Shown here: positions 1 to 11,039 of the stretch, piece by piece
Layout: each line of letters opens with the position of its first letter
How positions within the stretch are numbered: position 1 is the first letter of the stretch
Source: Paragonimus westermani
Lineage: Eukaryota; Platyhelminthes; Trematoda; Plagiorchiida; Troglotrematidae
Direction of reading: 5' to 3'
DNA: 64,000 nucleotides
NCBI GenBank assembly: GCA_008508345.1
Contig: QNGE01001677.1
Coordinates: forward strand, 37,918-101,917
Notes under the pieces: model-generated
Seen by the model: only the letters and a program-made list of their open reading frames with translations
Database searches by the model: none
What the model was told of the DNA's origin: nothing
Translations under genes and position numbers: made by a program

Positions 1-480
1 ATGTCTGCAAAGCCCGGAACCATCTGCCAGAATTTATCGTGAGAGCCACTAAGGTGGCTGCGTTCAAGATTCGTTTATATCGCTACTTTGAAAATTAGCA
101 CGTACCCCAGCATAATTTCCAGCTCACTACCACGTGTGCATGTCCGCCTGTTAATCGACTCACATCCCGTTATGCACAGTTATCGAGTTATGGACACATG
201 TGTACAATAACAGTAAGGATGATGTCGTTTGTTCCCCATGAGCAATTTCAGCGATCAGTTCACGCGTTCGAGGTTGGACGCTCAAGTCGCCCGGAGAAGG
301 ATAAATCAGAAGACAGCCAGATCCCTAGATCTTTCTTCTCAACATTTTTGGTGATATTCATTAAAATGCGTATACTGTGTATCACGAACAGTTTCTCCAA
401 CAGGCACATTTACACACTAGTCCGTTAGGAAGGACCAAGTATTTGATATGATGAATATTAATCTCTAATGCACTGGGTTC
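1..480. other. no recognisable gene
   Basis: I see no convincing coding sequence or repeat here. A decayed continuation of the minus-strand LINE reverse transcriptase to the right could extend into this stretch, but no conserved motif survives. The short open frames look like chance. Confidence 0.4.
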
Positions 481-1190
481 GTAGGCAACCCAGGTTGTCA
501 AGTCGTCAGCTTAAATGACAGCGCTTCTAGAAATAAGGGCGGGAAGATCATTTATATATGTCAGAAACAAGAGTGGACCATGTACGGATCCTTGAGGAAC
601 CCCAGCGATGATCGGGGAGAGAGAAAAAGGGCCTAATACGGTTATTTCTCTAGAAGTTCTGTTACCGAGAAAGGATGGAATCCAGCGGTGAACCTCGTCT
701 CAGATCCAATAATCTTCCAGTTATTGAAAGATGAGACCATGTGGGACACGGTTAAACGCCTTGGCAAAGTCGGAGAAGATGGATTCGGAGATGCGGCCAT
801 TAACTTTGGCCTCTGCCAGGCTGCCCATGAAGGTTAGCACAGCGGTTAGTTGTGGCCGGTTGGGAAGGAAGTCATGCTGGGCAGAGCAGAAAAGGCTATT
901 TGAAAAAAATTTTGAGGATGGTACTTTTTACTAAGGGTTGCCAGTAAGGCTGACCTGACGATAACTAGCGGGACAGCGACAATCACTTGCCCTCAATATG
1001 TGTTACAGTGTCTTCTTTCTATGCTTCTAGAAGAGCGCCGGTCCGAAGTATCCGCTTGAACAGTTTATGGAAGGACACCACCAAATCGAAAGCCACTCCT
1101 TTGAGGATCGGGAAGTGAATCGCATATGGCCCCATGGCTTTATAAGGATTGATAGTGAACAAAAGATATCGAACGTCCAGCACAGAGGAG
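480..1190 (-). pseudogene. CR1-like LINE reverse transcriptase, decayed
   Basis: Read on the minus strand this stretch gives pieces of a non-LTR reverse transcriptase in order. They are a start-of-domain segment (NPYKAMGPYAIHFPILK, about 1110-1160), a segment like DFAKAFNRVPHG (about 740-790), a [13 protein letters not shown] block (about 570-610), and an ADDL catalytic remnant (about 500-520). The pieces fall in several frames with stops between them, so the enzyme cannot be made. The motifs and their order are those of CR1/Jockey-type LINEs, which copy their own RNA at a nicked target. The matching endonuclease domain lies upstream on the same strand at about 1780-2340. Family placement is from motif recall, not a search. 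Confidence 0.75.
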
Positions 1191-1779
1191 TCAACTGCCA
1201 TGAGTGGGTGTTGGAGGTTTCTCCTTGTGAGAGTTATATATACCAGTTTGGCGGGTCCACATTGTAGACTGGCGAATGGCGTTTTCTGGACAGCTCGGCA
1301 ACCACTTTGGGGTTTTAGGGGTTTTTGCCAGGAAGCCGCATGAAAAGCGCTGATAGCTAAGCTTTTTCCGGCGGCACAAGTGCCTGCAAAGAAAATGCTC
1401 ATTCTCGCGGTCTGCTAGTGGGGTTTTTGACCGCACTTGTTGGGTGCGTTAACTAGATTTCCATCCTTCATCTGTTTAGCATCGAACAAAAGGGCTTCTA
1501 GGTCATTCGGCTTATCCGTCAGCTTCTGTTCAGAGAATAGATGAAAAGATTCAAAGGTAGGGCGACGCACGTTCCGCGAACGCGGTGCACGAGGGGAGGA
1601 CATTCATAGTTTTGAGGAACAGATGCCTTTGAAAGAAAGGCAGTGTGGGTTCACTGAGTCACCTGCAAAGATGAATGTACTTGAGAGTGTCCTTGGTGCA
1701 TTAAAGTCTGTTTACTGACAATTTCGAAATGAAGTATTTGATATGGCATTTTCGAGCCAGTAGCAGATGAACTTAATAA

Positions 1780-2480
1780 CTAGTGACCTATGGCCACCGT
1801 GTCTACCACGTGAGCTTCATCCGTGATAACCAGATCAGGCAAAGAAGGTGGCTGTCCTGGATGGTGTCTTGTAGGTAGTTCGAGATGCTGTGTCCAGAAC
1901 TTCTCATGGATCATCATTGCTAGGGACTTCGAAAGTCTGCAGTCATAGTCCTCATTAGAAGCAGCTATCCAGTTTAGTTTGGGTATATCGACGTCACCCA
2001 TAATAAGAAGAATGGAGAACAGTTGAGTAGACGTAAGTAGGTCTAGGGCGCTAAGAATGGCCTCGTGGTCGTATGAGTTACACGACGACGAACGGTATAT
2101 AACACCGACAAGGAGCGCACCAAGACTGTGGGCATTGGGTCCGGGCAGAGTGCGTAGCATTTCGCTGTGGAGGTAGATTCTCCTAAGATATCTGGCACCA
2201 GAAGCTTCTGGCTTAAGAAGACGACACATCCTCTCATGAATCCATGGGAGGATTACATTCGGTAGTGTGTTATCACTTATATCAGCAGAAAACCAGGTCT
2301 CCGTTAAGGCAGAAATTTGGCGGCTAATGCCGTCAGTCAACTGCTTGACTTCTGATGGTTCATTTATAACGCTCAGACAGTTAGTGTACTCTCAATTGAA
2401 GGCTGCTTTCTCCTTTGGCTGGACACGAAAATGGACGGAAGGGTCCGAGGAGGAGCTTGACGAAATAGTTCTAATAGCGA
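1780..2480 (-). pseudogene. CR1-like LINE apurinic-type endonuclease domain, decayed
   Basis: A 186-codon open frame (2340-1780) carries hallmarks of the exonuclease/endonuclease/phosphatase-fold nuclease of LINE ORF2. These are TETWFSADISDN near the start, GALLVGVIYRSS in the middle, and an IMGDVDIPKLNW block where families normally have GDFN. The catalytic Asn of GDFN is replaced (GDVD), and stops lie just upstream, so this is a dead copy. It sits about 600 bp upstream of the reverse transcriptase remnant on the same strand, the normal order in a CR1-type ORF2. The frame upstream to about 2480 looks like the ORF2 N-terminal region. Confidence 0.75.
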
Positions 2481-4285
2481 GGGGAAATATGTAGATGGCG
2501 GCATAGTTTCTTGAGACTTCTTAGAGATTAGCATCCCTTCACCACATCCTGTGCCTTTGTGGGCGTCCCTGTTGGATGCTCCGCACACTTCTGTTGGTCC
2601 AGAGTCGATGGCTTTCGAAACTCCGTCGCTTTCTGAATTGCTGGCGGTTATTCGTACTTTTGCATTCCCGAAAATTTGAGGGGGACTTTGGATTAGGAGA
2701 GAAAATAAGGCGAAATAACCCCGATGAGCCCAAAAATATTCGGTCAGAATAAGCTATCCGTGACTCTCTCCACATTCAGGAGGTGGACGCGGCAGTTGCG
2801 TTGGGTTATAAAGTTTGGAAATAGAATAATTTTTACCGAACCTTTTCTGAGATGGAGTGGTTTGAGGTGGAAAAGCAAGGTGGTGGTCCGCACCGCCTCC
2901 GGGATTTACTCTTCTGGGCCAGTGCTGCCCCACATCTGATTGGCCGTTCAATATAAAAGGAGGAGCCGCCTCTGATTTTGGTGTAGGTGCTAGGTTTGAT
3001 CCGTTCAGGGCACTGGCCCCCGCTTGAGAATAGCTATGAGGACTTTAGCGGTAGCTTGAAGTTCGGGGCCAGCCTTGATGATTGACCATGGTCTAGCAAG
3101 CAGGGTCTTCACCGCCGATCTTGCAATCAGCGACCTAGCGAGACTCCCTTTATATAAGCGCAACTTTTCTTCAGGTCAGCCGTTTCGTCCAGTACCTCCC
3201 CCGTGTTAATCCTTCCAGTTAACTTCACAAAAGACCCGAGTGACCTCTTGGTAACTGTGAAGTAGTCTGCTGGAAGAAAACACGTTTAGTAATTCTAGAA
3301 GGAAAGAGGTTTTTAACATCGCCCTGGCTTGGTTGCCTGGAGAGTAAGCCTCTTCTTCCGGTGTGCCGTATATCTCAAGTTTGTTACGGCTTCCTTAGAT
3401 TGAGCTATAGACAGAGGGTTGCCTTAAGATCAACTGCCAAACCTGGAGAGGCAAGCTTAACTCTGACTTCATTTCAGGCAAAGTGTTTAGGTTTGAACCA
3501 CAGTTCTTGGTACGGTGGCATTCTACAATGCACTGGCATTCTTTGGCGCCTCGCCGCTACAACTTCGGGCGTCTTGTTTCTTCTCACTGGGTGTGGCGAA
3601 CAGTGGGACGGCCACGGCCTCGAACCAACTGCGGCCCTCTGTAAAAGGCCAACTCATGCAGGTAAGCGGTCCTTTTGAAGAGGTGAGCAGAGCGTACCGA
3701 TCCTTCTTGAGTTTGATATATTTAAAATGGCACCAGTGTATACACCTCTGGCACAACACACCGTTCTGAACTGTATTGTGGCGTTCGAATTGACCATAAA
3801 CACTCGATAACTCTAACCCATCGGATCTTGTGCGTGTCGCTGCGTCATAGGTTGTGAACAAAAACAGCAAATGTCAACGAAAAAGAAACACGACGGAGCG
3901 GGAGAGGAAACAGAAATTAGAAATTTAAAACACTGAGTTCCCGTAATACAGTTCACCATTAAAGGCAGAAGACATACATCGCGAGATGTTAACATTTCGT
4001 ATACTCCCTCCAGTCACAAACGTAAAGCATTAGAATATATAAGACATTTGGTCAGCAACACAATTAAAAACATTCAACGATTGGGTTCACATGAAACAAA
4101 GACTGTCGTCAGTTGCAGGGCAAACAATCAGTTCAGCACCTATTGGATTAATATGTTATCCGATAACGAGTAGCAGTGATCATTCATTATTATTTGATGC
4201 ACCTGATACCAGTAGAGCAAAAATATAGGTAGACTTTGACAGCAAGAAAATATGAACCACATTTCGAGTTACCCACACGATTGGC
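2480..4285. other. unassigned; possible 5' part of the LINE
   Basis: Roughly 2480-3350 may be the 5' portion (ORF1 or leader) of the minus-strand CR1-like element, because it lies directly upstream of the endonuclease. I recognise no ORF1 domain in it. From 3350 to 4285 I see nothing I can name. Open frames of 60-115 codons occur on both strands, overlap one another, and have no recognisable motifs. Confidence 0.3.
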
Positions 4286-4289
4286 AGTG

Positions 4290-4455
4290 TAATGGATCTA
4301 AACAACATATGGAAACTCAGATGTGAATAGGAAGTCGAAATCTGATGAAAAGGAAAACAAATAACCCACAATAGTTCGTGGAGGCAAGTTGGTTTAGGTT
4401 TCCACCAAACTAAGTGAGGATTCTCATTGATACTACTTGTCGTGTGTCCTCCAGA
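4290..4455 (-). repeat. second copy of gypsy leader plus gag start
   Basis: This stretch repeats about 8819-8962 in the same orientation. Shared strings include tggatctaaaca, gaaatctgacgaaaagg (with one change) and gaggattctcattgatacta. In the main element that region holds the leader and the first codons of gag (MSFHKLFRS). Here the gag start reads SFHMLFRS and homology stops near 4290. It therefore appears to be the beginning of a second element joined downstream of the main element's 3' end, or a remnant of a tandem copy. Confidence 0.65.
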
Positions 4456-4864
4456 TACTCTCGATGTCACGACCGAGATAATTCCAACGACAGATAAATG
4501 AATAGATGAGGTTGCCTAACTAAATCGTTGATTCCGCTGAATTCTAGCTCTTTCAAAGATTTGTACGCCACGGACCCTGAACGTGAAGAGAAAGCAGAAC
4601 TCGCGAACTCGGAAGTGTAACTTTTTGAAAATTATTGATTACTCTGTGGGTTGATTAACCTCGTTCAAACATCATGTGTACATGTGAGGTTGAAGAAGAT
4701 GAAAAGGCATGAATAACAATGAAAAATATGAAGTAGAAAATAGTGTACAAAACGCCAGAGAACTCCCCCACCAGAGGGTTTGTGGGTTGAAAACACGATG
4801 GAAGAATGGCAGTGAGGAGAAAACAAACCAAACGCTCGATAGTCATATCATGTACCGTAATCGG
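4455..4864 (-). repeat. probable 3' LTR region of the gypsy element
   Basis: This lies between the pol stop and the second leader copy, where the 3' LTR of the minus-strand gypsy element should be. Parts resemble the putative 5' LTR region: a tattgattactc string near 4634-4645 corresponds to tattgatttactc near 9061-9073. The similarity is patchy and I could not fix the LTR ends or a polypurine tract. Confidence 0.35.
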
Positions 4865-7261
4865 TTAGATGTTTCGGCCAATGTACAGATCGCCCTGTAC
4901 GTGTGGCACGTTGTTCAGGGGAACAAGAGGGCTTAGCTGCAGGGGAGTGTAATAATGTTGGGGATGGAGAGGTTGGTCAACATCTTGTTCTGTGTAGGCT
5001 GGTTTCAGCAGATCAGTGGATACCGATTCACTTCGTCCAGACTTTTCAATAATGAAGAATTTCTCGTCCCGTTTAACCACTTTGAAGTGGCCGAGGTATC
5101 GCGGATGTAACGGTTTATTGGTGGCGTCTTGGGGGATGAACACAAATTTGTATGTGAACAAATCTGGAGATTTTTGTTCTCGGCGCCAATGTTTACGGGT
5201 CGGTGTGAAACGAAGGCTGGGCATGTGCTGTCGTGAACGTGAAATGTAGTCTGTGCCTGGGTCTGGATGAGTCGAGGGTTGAATCAGTTCTCCTGTGATA
5301 CGCAAGTTGGTACCGCAAACTAACTCAGAGGTGGTAAAGCCAACGTCCTCTTTAACGGTAGACTCCATTCCGAGGAGAATGAGTGGTAGACGTTCACTCC
5401 ACTTCGTTGCGTCGGACTGAGCGGTTATCGAGGCTTCCAGTTGTCGATGAAAACGCTCTACTAAACCGTTAGCACGAGGGTGGTATGCTGTCGTCTTGAT
5501 GTGTGAGCAACCCGGTAACTGCGTGAAATTGCGAAAAAGAGTAGACTGGAACTGGGTGCCTCGATCCGCAGTGATTGTGGATGGCACACCAAAATTAGCG
5601 ATCCAGCGTTCTAAGAAGGTTTTAGTGACTGTCTCTGCTGAACTATCTCTGATGGGCACAGGTAAAGGCCAACGGGTAAAACGGTCGATTGCAGCCAGTA
5701 TATGCGTACAATCGTTGGAGGGCGGTAGTGGGCCAACGATGTCAAGATGCGCATGGGAAAAACGGGCGTCCGGTTGGGAGAATGTGCTTGATGTGGTAAC
5801 CGTATGCTTGTGCACTTTACTCCTTTGGCACTCTAGACATTGTTGTGACCAAAGGCGAACGTCTTTGTTCATAGAGGACCAAACAAAGCGTTGTGCAACC
5901 AATTTCAGTGTGCCGCGTTTTCCGGGATGAGATAAACGGTGGAAATGATTGAAAACAGTGCGTCGGTAAGAAAGTGGAACGAAAGGTCTGGGTGTACCCG
6001 TTGAAGTATCACACAAAATGTCGCCAGCTTGCGTCGGTAAAGGGATGGTAGACAATTTCAAGGACTTACAGATGGAAACGTCCTTCATGTCCTCACTGCA
6101 CTGCTGGGCTGTGGTCATTTGAGACAAATCGAAGGAAGGAGGTGATTGGACTGAGTTGACATCAGGTCGTGATAATGTATCAGCTACGATATTGGCGTCA
6201 CCACGTAGGTGTCGGATGTCCGTGGTGAATTGGGAGATGTAGTCCAAATGTCTGATTTCGCGCGGAGAGTACCGATCAGGTTTAGCATGAAAAGCAAATG
6301 TTAAAGGCTTGTGATCGGTTTGCACAACAAAATGTCGACCTTCCAAAAGATGCCGAAAATAACGGATCGCCAAATAAATGGCCAGCAATTCACGTCCAAA
6401 TGTGCTGTACTTAGTCTGTGCTGGTTGCAACTTTTGCGAGAAAAAGGCCAGGGGTTGCTGTTCACCATTCACAGACTGTTCCAGGACCGCGCCGACGGCA
6501 GCGTTTGATGCATCTGTGGTGAGAATGAGACGAGCATTTGGATCGCAAGTGATGAAGCGCAGTTTTGTGGCATGACATAAGGCTTCCTTTGCTGTCGAGA
6601 AAGCTGCTTTGGCTTCAGGTGACAATTCAACTGACTTGCGTTTAGAGTCAACTAGGTCAGTTAGAGGTTTTACAATGTCCGCGCAATGGGGAATAAAACG
6701 TCGATAGTAGTTGAGTATGCCGAAAAATCGTCGGAGTTGTATCATCGTAGTGGGAGTCGGAAAAGTCGAAATAGACTCAACTCTATCTGGCAGAGGTGTG
6801 ATACCGGTTTGGTCTATGCGATGTCCCAGGAAATCCAGTGAGTAAACTCCGAAGGCACACTTGTCGATGTTGATTTTAATATCATATTGCGCGAAACGTT
6901 CAAAAACAGCACGAAAGTGGGAAAGGTGTTCGTCGTTTGAGCGGCTAGCAATCAAGACATCATCGATGTAGACGTACGCAAAAGGGAGTCCGCGTAATAC
7001 TTCGTCCATGAATCGTTGAAATGTTCGAGGTGCATTACGGAGCCCGAAGGGCATCTTTATGAATTCAAAAGGTCCGAAAGGTGTTGCAACGGCTGTCTTT
7101 GAAATATCTTCCTTCGCAACCGGGGTATCATAATAGGCGCGTACAAGGTCTAATTTAGAGAAGATGGTAGCGCCAGTGAGTCCTAACGAAAAGTCGTGTA
7201 AATGGGGTATAGGGTACCTGTCCGGAATTGTGCAGTTGTTGAGAGCACGGTCGCCAATCAC
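4865..7261 (-). CDS. Ty3/gypsy (CsRn1-type) Pol: reverse transcriptase, RNase H, integrase
   Basis: This is an unbroken 798-codon frame. The reverse transcriptase palm has the catalytic YIDD at residues 98-101 and the [10 protein letters not shown] segment just before it. RNase H carries D250, E291, D315 and D361 in the TTDAS, FGRE, QTDHKPL and VADTLSR contexts. Integrase has a zinc-binding HHCC module (H441, H445, C475, C478) and a D507/D566/E602 triad with 35 residues between the last two. The protein would copy element RNA and insert the DNA product. It is truncated at its N-terminus: the preceding pol segment overlaps it in another frame, and a few bases between two similar CGACC/CG strings seem to be missing around 7245-7261. 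The start Met is therefore not the original one. Such a long intact frame suggests relatively recent activity. Confidence 0.93.
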   Translation of the reverse strand: MIGDRALNNCTIPDRYPIPHLHDFSLGLTGATIFSKLDLVRAYYDTPVAKEDISKTAVATPFGPFEFIKMPFGLRNAPRTFQRFMDEVLRGLPFAYVYIDDVLIASRSNDEHLSHFRAVFERFAQYDIKINIDKCAFGVYSLDFLGHRIDQTGITPLPDRVESISTFPTPTTMIQLRRFFGILNYYRRFIPHCADIVKPLTDLVDSKRKSVELSPEAKAAFSTAKEALCHATKLRFITCDPNARLILTTDASNAAVGAVLEQSVNGEQQPLAFFSQKLQPAQTKYSTFGRELLAIYLAIRYFRHLLEGRHFVVQTDHKPLTFAFHAKPDRYSPREIRHLDYISQFTTDIRHLRGDANIVADTLSRPDVNSVQSPPSFDLSQMTTAQQCSEDMKDVSICKSLKLSTIPLPTQAGDILCDTSTGTPRPFVPLSYRRTVFNHFHRLSHPGKRGTLKLVAQRFVWSSMNKDVRLWSQQCLECQRSKVHKHTVTTSSTFSQPDARFSHAHLDIVGPLPPSNDCTHILAAIDRFTRWPLPVPIRDSSAETVTKTFLERWIANFGVPSTITADRGTQFQSTLFRNFTQLPGCSHIKTTAYHPRANGLVERFHRQLEASITAQSDATKWSERLPLILLGMESTVKEDVGFTTSELVCGTNLRITGELIQPSTHPDPGTDYISRSRQHMPSLRFTPTRKHWRREQKSPDLFTYKFVFIPQDATNKPLHPRYLGHFKVVKRDEKFFIIEKSGRSESVSTDLLKPAYTEQDVDQPLHPQHYYTPLQLSPLVPLNNVPHVQGDLYIGRNI

Positions 7262-7556
7262 CCGGAGACTTTTTAGGTACCATATGTAGCGGTGTTGCCC
7301 AAGAGCTGTTCGAAGGTCGAATTATGCCCAACTGAAGCATATGTTCGAATTCAGCTTTGGCTATTTTGAGTCTATCTGGATGTAAAGGGCGTGGACGGGC
7401 GAAAACCGGAGACCCGCGTGTTGTAATGTGATGTTCCACACTGTGCTTAACCGTCTCGGTATGTGAGCACGGCCGAGTTAACGAAGGAAAATCCTTCAAC
7501 AATGCTGCAAAAGACGGTGTTGGTGGAAGAGCGGGTCGGATGCCGATTGACGCCAT
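7155..7556 (-). pseudogene. Gypsy Pol linker and start of reverse transcriptase
   Basis: This frame holds the protease-to-reverse-transcriptase linker and the first RT block. It has HHITTRGSPVFARPRPL, then a [21 protein letters not shown] segment and SPGDWRPC, which are standard Ty3/gypsy RT motifs. The true pol reading frame leaves this frame near 7255, where it overlaps the long downstream frame. The remaining C-terminal residues in this frame are out-of-frame noise. The overlap implies a small deletion that broke the polyprotein. Confidence 0.85.
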
Positions 7557-7600
7557 CGTCGATTGAACACCATTTACTGTGCAGGCGGTAGTGTTGTCAA

Positions 7601-8042
7601 TTAGCTTACGCCTCTTGACATCAACGGGAAGATTAAAGTGTACCAGGAAGTCGGCACCGATGAGTGGCGTTTGGACGTCGGCAAGCAGGAATATCCAACG
7701 GAAACATCACCGGAGACCAAGATCGACAGTGAATAAGCGTTCCCCGAAAGTTGTGATGCGACTTTGATTCGCGGCCTGTAAGGCGTACTGGCCTGACTGA
7801 AGTCGATCATTTGGTTGCGGAGGAATGACGCTGAGCTCGGCTCCGGTATCGATAAGAAACCGCAAGCCGGTCGACCGATCCCTGATGAAAAATAGGCGAC
7901 TAGTACCTGCTTGGCCAGCAACAGTCGTCGACGTTACTGGCTGGCCTGCCGGTTTGACGGTGACGCGTGACGAGTTCGAAAGGTGCACGGCGGGATGCAC
8001 TTCTTTGCTTTTTCCCGAAATTTTTGGTGGTACCAGCACCAC
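7601..8042 (-). pseudogene. Gypsy aspartic protease, frameshifted
   Basis: The frame from 8042 carries the aspartic protease active-site motif FLIDTGAELSVIP (Asp at residue 66). This enzyme matures Gag and Pol in LTR retrotransposons. After about 110 codons the reading continues in the other minus frame of this region, so at least one frameshift separates the active-site part from the rest. It sits between the gag cysteine/histidine motif and the RT, the normal gypsy order. Confidence 0.8.
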
Positions 8043-8846
8043 CTTGGTAGAGAGTTAGATCGTGTACGGCTTTTGGGTGGTTGCTTCTTCAGTTCGTTAA
8101 TCTGCATAGCCATATTGTCTATACGGTGGCACATTTTCTCCATCAAAAGTTTCAGACTATCATCAGTTGTCGAGACTGAAGGGAGTGACTTGGGAATGGT
8201 TATGGCCGTGGTGCACACTGGCTGTGAAGGGAAAGTCTCTGCTACTTTGTCCACAGGGGCTGCTAATTTGTCGAGTGAGCTCTCTTCACCCACGCAGCCA
8301 AAATGTGTTGTACCGCGGATGGCAGTTTTTCGGCCCATAGCTGTTTTAAAATGGCATCGTCAAGCTTTCGCAAGCCCAAAAACCTCTCATATAACGCAAC
8401 AGTTGAGATGGAGACCGATCACCCAACTCGACGGAATTGAACAAATCATGTAGAAGTTTTGCTTCTGAATTCACAGTGTGTTTTATGATGGCGTCCTCTA
8501 AAATAGTATAGGGGAAATCAGCTAGGATTGATTCCAACAGGTCTTCCACTTCAGCTGCGAAATCAAAAGAAAGTGATTGTACCACGTATGAAAATCTTAT
8601 TTTCTCTGATGTCATCCGCCTGGTGGTAAAAACGGCCTCAATCTGATGGAACCACAATCGAGGGTTTAGGGCATTGTACTCAGGCAGTTTTAAAGCAACG
8701 CTGTGCTCGGTTTTAATGTCAATGTCTGCAGTGTCGTCAGGCATTGCTAATCGTAAAAGAAAGCGGATAAAAACGCAGTTCGGAAGAAAAATAGTAGGGG
8801 GCTCACCGATAAATGTAGTGGATCTAAACAGTTTGTGGAAACTCAT
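7934..8846 (-). pseudogene. Gypsy (CsRn1-type) Gag, frameshifted
   Basis: Gag begins at 8846 (MSFHKLFRS) and runs open for 166 codons. It includes LPEYNALNPRLWFHQIEAVF and VQSLSFDFAAEVEDLL, typical of the gag capsid region in fluke gypsy elements. It then changes frame at least twice before a second open stretch (8338-7934) ending in CWYHQKFREKAKKCIPPC. That last motif is a C-x2-H-x9-C-x3-C arrangement rather than the usual CCHC knuckle. A CHCC-type Gag motif is, as I recall, a hallmark of the CsRn1 lineage first described in liver flukes. With the frame changes, no full Gag can be made from this copy. Confidence 0.8.
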
Positions 8847-8962
8847 GTGTGAATAGGAGGTCGAAATCTGACGAAAAGGAAAACAAACAACGTGGAGGCA
8901 CGTTGGTTCAGTTTTCCACTACACCATATGAGGATTCTCATTGATACTACCTGTGTGGTGCC
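8847..8962 (-). repeat. gypsy leader, possible primer-binding site
   Basis: This is the untranslated leader upstream of gag and the duplicate of about 4320-4455. On the minus strand it contains TGGCACCACACAGG near 8960-8947, where the second copy has TGGAGGACACACGACAAG. A TGG start at the LTR junction would suit a tRNA primer-binding site. I could not match it to a particular tRNA; in particular it does not look like the Trp primer I associate with this lineage. Confidence 0.35.
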
Positions 8963-9260
8963 AGTTCCTGAATTTTTACGCCCAAGGTTTCCTCAACCTT
9001 ATGCTACCGTGAATCGGAAGTCGCGAAGAGAAAACGGTGAATCTGCAAACAAACTTCATTTATTGATTTACTCACCGTTCACAACAGACTTCAACGTAAC
9101 AATTGAGGGGTACTAGGAAGCTGGACGTTAGAGCACCTTGAGCACAACCGCACAGCAGACGCCAGAGTGGAAGAGTGCGTCGACGGAAAATTCCAGTCGA
9201 CCTTCAGAATTCAAACAAGCGTTAGACTGGTTAAGCGGCGTTCCTAACGGTAATAGCTCA
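8963..9260 (-). repeat. probable 5' LTR region of the gypsy element
   Basis: This lies immediately upstream of the gag leader. On the minus strand it contains AATAAA (about 9065-9060), expected inside an LTR as the polyadenylation signal. Patchy similarity to 4540-4640 supports an LTR pair that has diverged. The outer boundary is a guess. Confidence 0.35.
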
Positions 9261-9436
9261 GCAGTGTTATCCTAGTGAATGTAACCTACATCAGTAGAGA
9301 TGATGTGGATTCACTATACAGCTACGAGCAAAACTGCGATACTTATGCCGGCCCACTAACTTTGATGCTAGTGGTTTGTAGTAAATTTACATTCACAAGG
9401 TAATGTGAACCGGCGCGGCGGTACTAGCAAGGCAAC

Positions 9437-9626
9437 TGTCACGTCGTGGGGAGTTTGGAATTTTGGGGACGTCGAAGGTGACCTCACTACATCAGCCCCC
9501 CCTAGAAGGGTGACTAATATAGGAGGCCTTCTGCCTGTGAATTTTATTTCTGGGCAACAGCTGCTTTCTCGCTGGCCAACCGCGCGCTAGCTTCCCAACC
9601 TGAAAACGCCTCCTGAGAACGTGACA
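9437..9626 (-). repeat. candidate small LTR with 8-bp terminal inverted repeats
   Basis: The 190-bp stretch starts tgtcacgt and ends acgtgaca on the plus strand, a perfect 8-bp terminal inverted repeat with the TG...CA ends of an LTR. On the minus strand an AATAAA occurs near 9552-9545. It lies just beyond the coding end (9955) of the second minus-strand gypsy fragment, so it may be that element's 3' LTR. The expected purine tract beside it is not evident and no target duplication is visible, so the call is tentative. Confidence 0.4.
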
Positions 9627-9954
9627 GGAGGTGTGATTTCCTCAATGCTCAGACACAAAGTGCTACGGCGTTCAAGGTTTTCTCGTTGGGCCCAGCAACT
9701 GTTGCTATGTATCCGGTCAGACATAGGAATAAGAAAAGTTGAAGTATTTGAACGTTAGAGAAATAGGCAGATACCCGCCGCAACGCGTGTCCTGCAGCGC
9801 CTGAGGATATTTACAATTATGTGCAGGTATTTTCCGTGTAAAGCGAGTCGGTAAATTGTACCTCAGAAAAACTGTTAGTTGCTGGTCAACAGGAGCATGG
9901 AATACACATAATGAATTATCAACTGTACAACAAATGCTAAACAGAAAAAGTAAA

Positions 9955-11039
9955 CTACTCCAGAAGGCGCGCGGGAAAATGGACGCGCCTCCCTGAACGA
10001 GTTGTAGGTTGAGGAGGGATTTCGTCGGGAATAGATGCGGAAGGCAACGCTGGGGCCAAATCAGAGGTTGAAGTAGATGGAGACGGCTCAGGTGATGTTT
10101 GTGTTGTCGAACCGGGGAGTGAGTCGGTGAAAGCAGGTTTAAGGCGGTCAACAGAGACGGTGAGGTGCTGACCGAAACTGTCAATCACATAGGTTTTCGT
10201 GAACCGTTTAATGACACGAAATGGTCCTTTATACGGTTGTTGCAGCGGTTTCTTAACGCAGTCTGTTCGCAGAAACACGAACTCACAATTGATGAGTTCT
10301 TTGAGAACGTAAGACAAAGATTTTTGAATACGTGCAGCACTCGGTTGTAGTGATCGCATGTATTTGGCTAGTCGGTTGGCGTAGTCTTGAGTGTCGACAG
10401 CAGTTTCGCTTGACGACTGAAAGAAATCGGCTGGAACGCTTAAAGTACGACCATAGACAAGTGACACTGGGGTCGTACTGTCATTTTTGACACAATGGCG
10501 AATACCGAGTAGAACTAGAGGTAAAGTTTCTGTTCAATCCATCCGCTCGTGAGCACGTAATGAAGCTTTGAGCTGACGGTGGAAACGCTCTACGAGTCCA
10601 TTCGCTTGTAGGTGATATGCTGTGGTGCGCGCTCGATGCACGCCTAACAGCTTGGTCAGTTGTGAAAATAAAGCTGGTTTGAACTGCGTACCACGGTCAG
10701 TTTTAATGGTCGACGGACAACCATAACGTGCAGCCCAGTGCTCGACAAAAGCGCGAGCCACAGACACTGTTGATGTGTCTGACAACGGTATGGCTCCTGG
10801 CCAGCGAGTGAATCGGTCGATACACGTGAGCAGGTGAGTGTAGCTTCTCGAAGGTGGAAGTGGCCCGATGAGGTCCAGGCGGACACGCTCAAAACGATCG
10901 TCAGTTGACGTTGGAACGTTGACATGCAAGACAGCAACGGGTGCAATGGCGTACGTCTCGATCCGTGTTGAGCCAGACGAATCGATCTGCGACCAGTCTT
11001 AGTGATGCGCGTATCCTTATCACAGGACTCGCGTAACAA
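9955..11039 (-). pseudogene. second Ty3/gypsy element: integrase fragment
   Basis: The frame 10929-10534 is an integrase core with D19 (RLDLIGPLPPS), D78 (IKTDRGTQF) and E114 ([10 protein letters not shown]), again with 35 residues between the last two. A stop near 10534 and a frame change separate it from the C-terminal region (10467-9955). That region has the chromo-like GPFRVIKRFTKTYVID block, DRLKPAF, and a Ser/Pro/Thr-rich tail ending RSGRRVHFPARLLE. A frameshifted piece of the zinc-binding region reaches 11039, and then homology stops dead at a LINE fragment. The sequence differs clearly from the first gypsy pol (for example IGPLPPSRSYTHLL versus [14 protein letters not shown]), so it is a separate subfamily. 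Confidence 0.88.

Noticed and set aside
3361..3678. Plus-strand frame of 105 codons
   Set aside because: Overlapping frames on both strands are equally open and none shows a conserved motif.
5016..6575. Plus-strand frames of 65-144 codons
   Set aside because: They are antisense to the well-supported gypsy pol frame and contain no motifs of their own.
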